DNA from: Candidatus Symbiobacter sp.
GTDB taxonomy: Bacteria; Pseudomonadota; Alphaproteobacteria; Elsterales; Elsteraceae
DNA length: 16,615 nucleotides
Assembly: GCA_030054015.1 (NCBI GenBank)
Contig: JASGCR010000012.1
Coordinates: forward strand, 1 to 16,615
Direction of reading: 5' to 3'
The translations under genes were made by a program, and so were the position numbers. How positions within the stretch are numbered: position 1 is the first letter of the stretch; every line of letters begins with the position of its first letter. Positions 6,598-13,833 of this stretch are shown in pieces. Under the pieces are notes generated by a model. The model did not search any database. It saw only the letters and a list, made by a program, of their open reading frames with translations, and was not told where the DNA came from.

Positions 6598-6626
6598 TTG
6601 TAAAAAACTTTCCCCTTACTTAAAAT
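6598..6626 (+). promoter_or_regulatory. Candidate promoter for the two-dehydrogenase operon
   Basis: TTGTAA (6598-6603) and TAAAAT (6621-6626) are separated by exactly 17 bases. Transcription would start near 6633 and leave a leader of about 40 bases before the ATG at 6674. The boxes match consensus at four and five of six positions. Confidence 0.5.
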
Positions 6627-6673
6627 TGTGGTCAAAGAAGGCAACGCAGCAACAAATTGCGAGTCAAACGACA

Positions 6674-7633
6674 ATGGAAAAAATCCTCATCACGGAATTT
6701 ATGGACGCGGCGGCGGTGGCCAAACTTTCCGCCAAGTTTGCCGTCACCTATGATCCCGATCTGGGTGATCGCCGCGCCGATTTATGGCAAAAAATGGCCG
6801 ATGTGACGGTGCTGATTGTGCGCAACCGCACCCAGGTGGATGGGGAATTGCTGGCCGCCGCTCCGCAATTAAAAATTGTCGGGCGGTTGGGGGTCGGGCT
6901 TGATAACATCGCCCTTGATCTGTGCCAAGCCCGCAAGATTCGGGTCATTCCCGCCACCGGAGCCAATGCCCAGGCGGTGGCCGAATATGTGCTGGCGACG
7001 GCGATGATGCTGCGGCGGGGGAGCTATTTTTCCACCTCCCAAGTGGCGGCGGGGCAGTGGCCGCGGGCGGCATTATCGCATGGGCATGAATTGCGGGGCA
7101 GCATCTTGGGCTTGGTGGGATTTGGCAATATTGGTCAGACCACGGCGCGACTTTTCGCCGCCCTGGGCGTGACCATCATCGCCTATGACCCGGCCCTGGC
7201 GGCGACCCATGAAGTTTGGGCAAATTTGGGGGTCAAAAAGGTCAGTTTGGACGAACTCTTTCGAGAATCCGATATCGTCAGTTTACATATCCCCGCTTTG
7301 CCTGAGACTAGAAATCTGGTCAATGCCGAGCGGTTGGCTTTGATGCAGCCGGGTAAAACGCGTATGGGTAAAATTCTGATCAACACGTCGCGGGGCGAGG
7401 TGGTGGATATTGCCGCCGTCGCCGCCGCGTTGCGGTCGGGACATTTGGGGGGCGCGGCGTTGGATGTGTTTGCGCCCGAACCCTTAACGGCGGCTTTGGC
7501 GGCGGCGGCGGGGTTGGTCGATTGCCCGAATTTGATTTTAACCCCGCATATTGCCGGCGTGACGCACGAGGCGAATATCCGCGTCTCGACCCTGATCGCC
7601 GATAAAGTGACGGAATTTTTGACCTCTCAATAA
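6674..7633 (+). CDS. D-isomer-specific 2-hydroxyacid dehydrogenase, possibly SlcC-like
   Basis: 319 residues. It oxidises or reduces a 2-hydroxyacid/2-oxoacid pair with NAD(H). The Rossmann motif GFGNIG is at 149-154, with Asp172 at the end of the second strand, favouring NAD. The catalytic set is Arg240 (NTSRGEV), Glu269 (DVFAPEP) and His292 (TPHIAG). The ATG at 6674 was chosen because the fold begins with MEKILITEFMD; the reading frame is open back to 6485 but that part lacks family sequence. The ribosome site is weak. VRNRTQVD and GRLGVGLDNI recall a 3-phosphoglycerate-like or (S)-sulfolactate (SlcC) dehydrogenase subgroup; this subgroup call is from memory. The Ldh2-type gene follows by 14 bases, suggesting an operon. 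Confidence 0.85.
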   Translation: MEKILITEFMDAAAVAKLSAKFAVTYDPDLGDRRADLWQKMADVTVLIVRNRTQVDGELLAAAPQLKIVGRLGVGLDNIALDLCQARKIRVIPATGANAQAVAEYVLATAMMLRRGSYFSTSQVAAGQWPRAALSHGHELRGSILGLVGFGNIGQTTARLFAALGVTIIAYDPALAATHEVWANLGVKKVSLDELFRESDIVSLHIPALPETRNLVNAERLALMQPGKTRMGKILINTSRGEVVDIAAVAAALRSGHLGGAALDVFAPEPLTAALAAAAGLVDCPNLILTPHIAGVTHEANIRVSTLIADKVTEFLTSQ

Positions 7634-7647
7634 AGAGTCCCTTTCCC

Positions 7648-8673
7648 ATGAAACTCTCCCTCTCCGATACCGAAACACTCGCAACCAACGCGCTCATGGC
7701 GGCGGGGGCCGCACCGCACCAGGCCAAGCCCACCGCGCGGGCCTTGGTGATGGCCGAGGCGATGGGTTTGGCGTCGCATGGCCTCACGCGGGTAGCGATG
7801 TATGCCGCCCATTTGCGCCATGATCGGGTGGATGGCCAGGCAAAACCAAAAATCATCAAACAAAGCGCGGGTGCCGTGTTAATCGATGCGGCGGATGGGT
7901 TTGCCTATCCGGCCTGTGACCTGGCGGCCACCAGGGCGATAAAATTGGCCGAGTTCGCAGGCACCGCCCTCGCCGCCGTGACCAATTCGCATCATTTTGG
8001 GGCGGCGGGATTGCTGCTGCACCAAGTCGCCCTGGCCGGGAGGGTGGGGATCGCCCTGGGCAATTCCCCCGCCGCCATGCCGTTTGCGGGTGGCAAACGG
8101 GCGATATTGGGGACCAATCCGATTGCCGCCGTGTTTCCGCGTTATGTCAAGGGGGTCATGGTCGATCCGGTGGTGATTGATTTGTCACTCTCCGAGGTTG
8201 CCCGCGGCAAAATTATGGTCGCGGCGAAAAAGGGCGAGAAAATCCCGCTGGGCTGGGCTTTGGATGAAAAGGGCCATCCCACCAATGACGCGGCGGCGGC
8301 CATGCAAGGCTCCATGTTGCCCTTTGGTGCCGCAACTGGCGGGGTTAAAGGAGCTGTACTCGCCCTCATGATCGAATTGCTGGTGACCAGCCTGACGGGT
8401 GCGCATTTCGGGGCCGAGGCCGATAGTTTTTTTCAAGATCACGGCAATAAACCCAAGATAGCGCAAATGATCTTGGTGATTAATCCGCTTGCATTGGCGG
8501 GCAATACCGTGTATGCGGAAAGGAATGAAACATTACTTAATGCCATACTGGGTGATGGTAATGTTCGCTTGCCGGGGGTGCGACGGTTCGAGTTGCTGCG
8601 GCAAGCCGAGCAAGACGGCATTGAGATTCCGGACTCGTTGATTGAGCAAATCCGGAATCTAGCCAAGGTTTAG
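7648..8673 (+). CDS. Ldh2 (malate/L-lactate dehydrogenase) family oxidoreductase, possibly ComC-like
   Basis: 341 residues, normal for the family. Members use NAD(P) through a fold unrelated to classical Rossmann enzymes and act on malate, L-lactate, ureidoglycolate, (R)-sulfolactate and similar acids. Visible motifs are SHGLTR (43-48, with the catalytic His44), NSHHFGAAG (113-121), GTNPIA (155-160), DLSLSEVARGKI (178-189) and the glycine-rich GGVKGAVLALMIELL (231-245). It lies 14 bases after a D-2-hydroxyacid dehydrogenase gene. The pairing of an SlcC-like and a ComC-like enzyme is known from sulfolactate catabolism, where together they invert the hydroxyl carbon. Substrate is not provable here. 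No strong ribosome site is visible. Confidence 0.85.
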   Translation: MKLSLSDTETLATNALMAAGAAPHQAKPTARALVMAEAMGLASHGLTRVAMYAAHLRHDRVDGQAKPKIIKQSAGAVLIDAADGFAYPACDLAATRAIKLAEFAGTALAAVTNSHHFGAAGLLLHQVALAGRVGIALGNSPAAMPFAGGKRAILGTNPIAAVFPRYVKGVMVDPVVIDLSLSEVARGKIMVAAKKGEKIPLGWALDEKGHPTNDAAAAMQGSMLPFGAATGGVKGAVLALMIELLVTSLTGAHFGAEADSFFQDHGNKPKIAQMILVINPLALAGNTVYAERNETLLNAILGDGNVRLPGVRRFELLRQAEQDGIEIPDSLIEQIRNLAKV

Positions 8674-8835
8674 GTTGCGCGTCAGGTTAAATAAGTGTTA
8701 AATTGGCATTTAAGGTTACCGGCAAGCAACCGTGCCAGTATGATTAAAACCAGAGTCACGCGACGAGACAGGTTCAATCGTAACCCATCAGCAATGATTG
8801 GGCGCGTGAAACTCTACCTCGCTCTTTGATTAATC

Positions 8836-8840
8836 GGAGG
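8836..8840 (+). promoter_or_regulatory. Ribosome binding site that fixes the porin start
   Basis: GGAGG is followed at once by ATG (8841) and, six bases after it, by ATG (8847). Only the second has workable spacing, so the porin begins MGQNFGKSK. The rest of 8674-8835 holds no repeat element and no promoter I can defend. Confidence 0.75.
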
Positions 8841-8846
8841 ATGAAA

Positions 8847-10328
8847 ATGGGACAAAATTTCGGAAAATCCAAGGTTTTGCTTAACTCCTTGTTGGGCACC
8901 GCCCTGATGGCCGTGGCTTTTACGGGCAGTGCTGTGGCGGCTGATCCGGTGGGATTAAGCACAACCATTTATGGTCGTTTGGATGCCGCGGTCACCTCAT
9001 CAAGTGGTGCGCGGGCATTAAACGCGGATGGCTCAAAATCGGTCTATAGCACCACCCGCTTGAGCCAAGGGCAGGGCGTGAGCAGGCTTGGTCTGCGCGG
9101 CACGTACCAATTTGAAGACCCGACTTTGAAAGTCGTGTTCGGGGTCGAAGCCGGTACCAATCCGTTTAATGGTAATGTGGGTGGAACCACCGCCAATTCG
9201 ACGCAAAACTGCGCCGTACCGGCACCGGCCAACACGACCATTACCCCGACAGCCAAGACGACCATCGACGGTGGAGCCGCCACCACCACGGTTGATAAAT
9301 TCGTCTCCGTTCCTTGCAACAGCTCGAATGTGATCTTTAACCGCGGCTATTCATTCGGTCTGGCCTCCACGACATTTGGTTCGTTGGAATTTGGCAATAT
9401 GTATATGGCACCTTTCTGGGTCATTCTGGGCGCGGATAAGTCGGTTTATAATCTTGGCCTGTCTGACACCAGTGCGTTATTTGCCTCGGTGCATCCAGCA
9501 GCTTTGGGTCGTTATCTGTCCAATCCCATCGCCGGGGTCAGCAATAAATCCGGCACCAATACCTCCGTTGGGGTTGGCGCGGCGAATAGCGGGACGGCTG
9601 GTTATTATGCCAATTCATTGCGCATTCGTACCCCGGCCTTATATGGGGTGACCAGCGAAATTTCCTACTCGATTGGTCAAAATGCCAGTGGCTCCAACAA
9701 TCTGTACCGAGATGGTCAGACCATTGCTGCCAACATTATGTATAATGATGGGCCGCTCTTTGTTGGGGTGGCGCATATGACCTATGCCCAGGTCAATGAT
9801 ATTGCCCCGACCAGCAGCAGCTTCTCGGATTGGCGTACGCGTTATCAGCATACCGAAGTCGTCGGCGCGCGCTATAAAATCGGCGATTTGACGGTTGGCG
9901 CGGCCTTTACCTTGCTGAGCGTTACCAGCGCGGGCGATTACCTGGCGATGGGTTATGGCTTGTCCTCGGCCTATGACATCACGGCGGATCATCGTGTCGA
10001 AGCCTCGTTTGGGATTAGTTCGGCTTCCGGTACGACGGCCAAAGGTGCCTATGGTTTGAATCTGGGGCGTTGCAACAATGCGGCGGGCAAGCCTGTGGGC
10101 TGTTCGACCCAAGGGGCTGTTAAAGCCGGCGATCCGCAAACGATCAGCTATGGTGTGACCTATCTCTATTCCATCGCCGCCAACACCAAAGCCTATCTTG
10201 GCTATATTGCGAACAGCAATAACTCCAGTGCCGATCTCGGCGTTGGCCCCTTCCGTGGCGATACGGCCAAGGGTGCCTGGGGTGCTTCACCCTATTCCGT
10301 CGCGGCGGGTATGTTTGTCGCGTTCTAA
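8847..10328 (+). CDS. Outer-membrane porin (Gram-negative general porin type)
   Basis: 493 residues. A signal peptide (charged NFGKSK, hydrophobic LLNSLLGTALMAVAFTG) probably ends at SAVA before ADPVG (cleavage near residue 31). The mature start GLSTTIYGRLDAAV is the classical first beta strand of trimeric porins. Later blocks such as RLGLRGTYQFEDPTLKVVFG, LASTTFGSLEFGNMYM and VVGARYKIGDLTVGAAFTLL alternate as in transmembrane strands. The protein ends in VAAGMFVAF with the terminal Phe that BAM recognises. Loops rich in Asn, Thr and Ser carry paired Cys (near the CAVPAPAN and VPCNSSN segments). Position between dehydrogenase and dehydratase genes suggests uptake of their substrate. A repeat begins 21 bases after the stop. 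Confidence 0.9.
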   Translation: MGQNFGKSKVLLNSLLGTALMAVAFTGSAVAADPVGLSTTIYGRLDAAVTSSSGARALNADGSKSVYSTTRLSQGQGVSRLGLRGTYQFEDPTLKVVFGVEAGTNPFNGNVGGTTANSTQNCAVPAPANTTITPTAKTTIDGGAATTTVDKFVSVPCNSSNVIFNRGYSFGLASTTFGSLEFGNMYMAPFWVILGADKSVYNLGLSDTSALFASVHPAALGRYLSNPIAGVSNKSGTNTSVGVGAANSGTAGYYANSLRIRTPALYGVTSEISYSIGQNASGSNNLYRDGQTIAANIMYNDGPLFVGVAHMTYAQVNDIAPTSSSFSDWRTRYQHTEVVGARYKIGDLTVGAAFTLLSVTSAGDYLAMGYGLSSAYDITADHRVEASFGISSASGTTAKGAYGLNLGRCNNAAGKPVGCSTQGAVKAGDPQTISYGVTYLYSIAANTKAYLGYIANSNNSSADLGVGPFRGDTAKGAWGASPYSVAAGMFVAF

Positions 10329-10349
10329 GATTGAGAGCGTCACCAAGAG

Positions 10350-10479
10350 AGCGTCGTTAGCCGCCGGACTGCAAGCGGTTATCCGCTTGCAGTCCGAGAA
10401 GGAATATCCCCCCAGGAGTATTATTCCCAAAATGCCTGGGGGATTACCCGACCGCCAAGCGGCGGCGGGTAATGACGCT
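10350..10479. repeat. Family 2 cloverleaf repeat downstream of the porin
   Basis: The outer stem 10350-10365 pairs with 10464-10479, with mismatches. Arm 1 is a 13-bp perfect hairpin (10366-10378 with 10383-10395, GGACTGCAAGCGG type). The central stem pairs about 10404-10416 with 10434-10447. Arm 2 is a short CCGC/GCGG hairpin (10452-10462). The stem closes just before a T7 tract (10482-10488), so the element could terminate porin transcription. Confidence 0.8.
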
Positions 10480-10520
10480 GCTTTTTTTGACGCTCTTTCT
10501 TTCTGCGGCGAGTGAAAAGG

Positions 10521-10761
10521 AGTCGTCATTCCCCGCCGCAATATCCGTGTAACGGATATTGCGTGTCGGGGAATCCCCCAGGAGTATTAGAGCCAAAAAG
10601 AGAGCGTCATTACCCGCCACATTATCCGTTTACGGATAATGTGAGTCGGGTAATCCCCCAGGAGTATTAGAGCCAAAAAGAGAGCGTCATTCCCCGCCGC
10701 AATATCCGTGTAACGGATATTGCGTGTCGGGGAATCCCCCAGGAGTATTAGAGCCAAAAAG
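10521..10761. repeat. Tandem array of half family 2 elements (A-B-A)
   Basis: Three consecutive units of 80-81 bases (10521-10600, 10601-10680, 10681-10761) precede a complete element whose left half is the fourth unit. Arms alternate: units 1 and 3 carry GCAATATCCGT/ACGGATATTGC, and units 2 and 4 carry ACATTATCCGT/ACGGATAATGT. Units 1 and 3 match except at their first few bases, and units 2 and 4 are identical through the shared part, giving a period of 161 bases. Each unit reads AGAGCGTCATT, arm, CCCCCAGGAGTATTA, GAGCCAAAAAG. Confidence 0.9.
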
Positions 10762-10908
10762 AGAGCGTCATTACCCGCCACATTATCCGTTTACGGATAA
10801 TGTGAGTCGGGTAATCCCCCAGGAGTATTATTCCCAAAATGCCTGGGGGATTACCCGACTCGGACTGCAAGCGGCAATCCGCTTGCAGTCCGGCGGGTAA
10901 TGACGCTC
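10762..10908. repeat. Complete family 2 cloverleaf repeat, perfect four-way junction
   Basis: All four stems are perfect. The outer stem 10763-10779 pairs with 10892-10908 (17 bp). Arm 1 pairs 10780-10790 with 10793-10803 (11 bp, loop TT). The central stem 10804-10823 pairs with 10842-10861 (20 bp). Arm 2 pairs 10862-10874 with 10879-10891 (13 bp, loop CAAT). No base is left unpaired at the junction. This is the best preserved copy. Confidence 0.93.
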
Positions 10909-10982
10909 AATTTTCTGACGCTCCCTTTTCTGACGCTCTTTGGAATTGCGGCGGGTAATGACGCGCTTTAGCGGGTAATGAC
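10909..10982. repeat. Remnant right ends of family 2 elements
   Basis: The octamer TGACGCTC ending the full copy is echoed at about 10916-10938. GCGGGTAATGACGC (10951-10964) and GCGGGTAATGAC (10971-10982) are right-hand outer-stem fragments without partners. They fill the gap before the dehydratase gene; the second contributes an ATG at 10978. Confidence 0.7.
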
Positions 10983-11007
10983 AATTAGTTGTGCTAAGAA
11001 CCCACCC

Positions 11008-12732
11008 ATGCCCCATAAAAACCTGGAAAATCTACGGTCGCAACGCTGGTTTGCGGCGGATACGATGCGGGCATTTGCCCACCGCCAACGCGCGCAGCAA
11101 ATGGGAATGGCGCGGGAGCAATTTCTCGGCAAGCCGGTCATTGCCGTGATTAATACCTGGAGCGATCTCTCGCCCTGTCATGCCCATTTGCGGGAACGCG
11201 CCACCCAGGTCAAAGCGGGCATCATTGCCGCCGGGGGTTGTCCGGTTGAACTGCCGGCCATGTCCTTGGGCGAGGTGATGGTCAAACCCACCACCATGAT
11301 GTACCGCAATTTCCTGGCGATGGAGTGCGAAGAACTCTTGCGTTCTCTGCCCATCGATGGCGCGGTGCTGATGGGCGGCTGTGACAAAACCACGCCCGGC
11401 CTGTTAATGGGGGCGATCTCGGTAGATTTGCCGATTATTTTTTGTCCCGCCGGGCCCATGCTCAATGATCGCTGGCGCGGCCAAACCGTCGGGGCGGGAA
11501 CCCACACCAAAATATTCTGGGATGATTACCAGGCGGGGGAGATAAACCAAGCCGAGTGGCAATCCCTCGAATCCCGCATGACCCGTTCGCCTGGCACGTG
11601 CAACACCATGGGTACGGCCTCGACCATGACATTAATTGCCGAGGCGATGGGATTGTCCCTGCCCGGCGCGGCAAGCATCCCGGCCATGGATGCCGCCCAT
11701 TCCCGCCTGGCCTGGCAATGCGGCCACAACAGCGTTGATCTGGTGTGGCGCGATCGCCGCCCGTCGCAATTTTTAACCCGCGCGTCGTTTCTGAACGGGT
11801 TGGTGACCTGGATGGCGGCGGGGGGGTCAACCAATGCCGCGATTCATGTACTCGCCATCGCCAAACGCGCCGGAATTGACTTAACTCTGGCGGAAATGGA
11901 TGGCATTGCGCGGAAAATTCCTCTGCTGGTTAATATATTTCCTTGTGGGGAATATTTAATGGAGGATTTTTATTATGCTGGCGGGCTGCCTGCTTTGATG
12001 ACGCGATTGACCGATCATCTTGATCTGTCGGCGCAAAACATGATGGGACAAACCATTGGGGAAATTATTTCAACCGCCAAAGTGACTGATGAAAAAGTGA
12101 TACGCCCGCTTGACAAAAGAGTCTCGCCTTTGCCGACCCTGGCGGTGATATTTGGCAATCTTTGTCCCGATGGGGCGGTTATAAAACCCTTTGCCTTTAG
12201 CGAGAAATTTCTCCACCATCGCGGGCGGGCGGTGGTGTTTGACTCCAACGAACACATGCTTAACCAAATCAATGATCCGGCATTGAACATCAGTGAAAAT
12301 GACGTGCTGGTCTTGCGCCAGGCCGGGCCGGTTGGCGCGCCAGGGATGCCGGAATGGGGGGCCTTGCCGCTGCCCAAAAAATTATTACAACAAGGGGTGC
12401 GGGATATGCTGCGCCTGTCGGATGCGCGGATGAGCGGCACCCATTTTGGCAGTTGTATCCTCCATATCGCGCCCGAAGCGGCGGTGGGCGGGACTCTTGC
12501 CCTGGTGCGCACGGGGGATGAGATTGAATTTGATTATAGCATGAGATCATTAAAGCTGTTACTATCCCAGGATGAATTAAGCCAAAGGCGCAAAGATTGG
12601 AAAACCCCGCCGCCAATTTACGCCCGTGGTTATGGCAAAATTTACCTTAACGAAGTCGAACAAGCCAATCTGGGCGCGGATTTCCGCTCGCTGACTGGTA
12701 CGGCTCCCACCCCCGAACCGCCGATATATTAA
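11008..12732 (+). CDS. IlvD/Edd-family sugar-acid dehydratase (L-arabonate dehydratase-like)
   Basis: 574 residues. The family dehydrates aldonic acids to 2-keto-3-deoxy acids with an Fe-S cluster and Mg2+. Cys57 (SDLSPCHAH), Cys125 (MGGCDKTTPG) and Cys198 (SPGTCNTMG) are in place as cluster ligands, spaced as in Rhizobium L-arabinonate dehydratase. Lys127 and the catalytic Ser in SDARMSGTHFG (471-481) are present. The start at 11008 fits relatives (LRSQRWF near residue 10); the upstream in-frame ATG at 10978 lies in a repeat remnant. No clear ribosome site precedes either. The aldolase gene starts two bases after the stop. Substrate could be L-arabonate, another aldonate or 6-deoxy-6-sulfogluconate. 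Confidence 0.9.
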   Translation: MPHKNLENLRSQRWFAADTMRAFAHRQRAQQMGMAREQFLGKPVIAVINTWSDLSPCHAHLRERATQVKAGIIAAGGCPVELPAMSLGEVMVKPTTMMYRNFLAMECEELLRSLPIDGAVLMGGCDKTTPGLLMGAISVDLPIIFCPAGPMLNDRWRGQTVGAGTHTKIFWDDYQAGEINQAEWQSLESRMTRSPGTCNTMGTASTMTLIAEAMGLSLPGAASIPAMDAAHSRLAWQCGHNSVDLVWRDRRPSQFLTRASFLNGLVTWMAAGGSTNAAIHVLAIAKRAGIDLTLAEMDGIARKIPLLVNIFPCGEYLMEDFYYAGGLPALMTRLTDHLDLSAQNMMGQTIGEIISTAKVTDEKVIRPLDKRVSPLPTLAVIFGNLCPDGAVIKPFAFSEKFLHHRGRAVVFDSNEHMLNQINDPALNISENDVLVLRQAGPVGAPGMPEWGALPLPKKLLQQGVRDMLRLSDARMSGTHFGSCILHIAPEAAVGGTLALVRTGDEIEFDYSMRSLKLLLSQDELSQRRKDWKTPPPIYARGYGKIYLNEVEQANLGADFRSLTGTAPTPEPPIY

Positions 12733-12734
12733 CC

Positions 12735-13544
12735 ATGTCCGATGTCACCTCCACCCCTCCCAATCCCTTTATGGCTGGCATTGCTGGCCGTGAATTATGG
12801 CTGGGCAGTTGGCTCATGGCGAACAGCCCGCTCATTGCCGAGGCGATGGGACATGCCGGATTTCGCTGGCTGGTGGTCGATATGGAGCATTCTCCGCTCG
12901 GTCTCGGCGATGGGCTGGCGTTGTTACAAGCGGTGGCGGGAACCCAGGCCATACCCGTCGTCAGATTGGCATCGAATGATGCGGTTTTGATCAAACAGGC
13001 TTTGGATATGGGGGCGCAAACGCTGATGATCCCGTTGGTGCAAAATGCCGCCGAAGCCCGCACCGCCGTCGCCGCCATGAAATACCCGCCTTTGGGCACT
13101 CGTGGTTACGCCGCCATGACGCGCGGCAGCCGCTTTGGTACCGTCGCCGATTACGGCAACTGGGCCAACCGCACCACCGCCTGTATCGTCCAATTGGAAA
13201 CCCCCGCAGCGATTGCTCAATTAGAAGACATTGCCGCCGTGCCTGGAGTTGATGCTTTATTTGTCGGGCCGGGCGATCTTTCCGCCGCCCTGGGGCTTTT
13301 GGGCCGGGTCGATCACCCCGATGTGCTGGCCTTGATTGCCGCCGTCCCGCCCCGGGCCAAAGTGGTTAATAAACCGGTCGGGATTGTCGGCCCCACTCCG
13401 GTGCTGGTTGGGAAATTTATCGAATATGGTTATGATTATGTGGCGATTGCCTCGGATTTGGGGATGATGATGCGCCAGGCCCAGGCATTTATTGGGGCCT
13501 TGAACCAAGTCGGGGGTAAACACATCGATAGTGGGGGGTATTGA
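12735..13544 (+). CDS. HpcH/HpaI-family class II aldolase for a 2-keto-3-deoxy acid
   Basis: 269 residues. Members cleave 2-keto-3-deoxy acids into pyruvate and an aldehyde in the cytoplasm, using a divalent metal. Visible residues are the general-base His52 (VVDMEHSPLG), Arg77 (VVRLASND) that holds pyruvate, and the metal ligands Glu155 (VQLETPAAI) and Asp181 (GPGDLSAALG). KYPPLGTRGYA (116-126) is the family loop. Two bases separate it from the dehydratase stop, so the two are almost certainly co-translated and act in sequence. Relatives include RhmA, GarL, HpaI and the KDSG aldolase of the sulfo-Entner-Doudoroff route; sequence reading alone does not choose between them. Confidence 0.9.
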   Translation: MSDVTSTPPNPFMAGIAGRELWLGSWLMANSPLIAEAMGHAGFRWLVVDMEHSPLGLGDGLALLQAVAGTQAIPVVRLASNDAVLIKQALDMGAQTLMIPLVQNAAEARTAVAAMKYPPLGTRGYAAMTRGSRFGTVADYGNWANRTTACIVQLETPAAIAQLEDIAAVPGVDALFVGPGDLSAALGLLGRVDHPDVLALIAAVPPRAKVVNKPVGIVGPTPVLVGKFIEYGYDYVAIASDLGMMMRQAQAFIGALNQVGGKHIDSGGY

Positions 13545-13578
13545 GGGATGCCCGACTGCAAAAAAAATCGCTTTATGA

Positions 13579-13775
13579 CCCCCCCTTCCCGCTTGGAAGG
13601 GGGGGATAGAAAAGCTAAAATTTTTTGTCAAAAAAATTTTTAGCTTTTCTTGGGGGGGTTGGAGTAATTTTTTGTAAATACAATTAAAACTCCTAATTCA
13701 CCAACCCCCCCAAGCTCCGCTAAGGGCTTCGCCCTAAGCGTCGCTATCCCCCCCTTCCTAAGCAGGAAGGGGGGG
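13579..13775. repeat. Complete family 1 (G/C-tract) cloverleaf repeat
   Basis: Terminal hairpins C7-TTCC/GGAA-G7 stand at 13579-13605 and 13748-13775. Alternatively, 13595-13609 (GGAAG7ATAG type) pairs with 13744-13758 over 15 perfect base pairs. This closes a cloverleaf: arm 1 13610-13648 (AAAAGCTAAAA with TTTTAGCTTTT), central stem 13649-13662 with 13701-13714 (14 bp), and arm 2 13715-13743 (GGGC, TTC, GCCC core). The stems abut with no unpaired bases at the junction. It lies between the aldolase and the ABC transporter genes. Confidence 0.9.
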
Positions 13776-13800
13776 TCAATGATGAATTAAATTGAAAAAA

Positions 13801-13813
13801 AGGGTATAACCCT
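13801..13813. promoter_or_regulatory. Small dyad, candidate operator upstream of the ABC transporter genes
   Basis: AGGGT and ACCCT arms flank a 3-base centre, 21 bases before the ATPase start. It overlaps a TATAAC (13805-13810) and precedes a TAAAAT (13813-13818), either of which could be a -10 box. No matching -35 stands at ideal spacing. A strong ribosome site GGGAGG follows at 13823-13828. Confidence 0.3.
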
Positions 13814-13833
13814 AAAATAAATGGGAGGAAAAA

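Noticed and set aside
6485..6673. N-terminal extension of the D-2-hydroxyacid dehydrogenase
   Set aside because: The fold starts at 6674, and the upstream stretch contains a well-spaced promoter candidate and no family sequence.
8674..8835. Sugar-regulator operator upstream of the porin
   Set aside because: Short dyads such as GGCA...TGCC and GATTAATC are present, but none is long enough or similar enough to a known operator to call.
10587..10781. Minus-strand 64-codon reading frame with an internally repeated peptide (NDALFLALILLGD)
   Set aside because: It is just the translation of the tandem repeat; no ribosome site, and similar frames occur in every copy of the element.
10521..10908. 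Regularly spaced repeats resembling a CRISPR array
   Set aside because: Units are about 80 bases with no unique spacers; arms simply alternate between two palindromes. No cas genes are nearby.
13579..13775. G-quadruplex formation by the G7 tracts
   Set aside because: The G-tracts are too far apart on one strand for a standard quadruplex, and each has a perfectly complementary C7 partner, so duplex stems explain them better.
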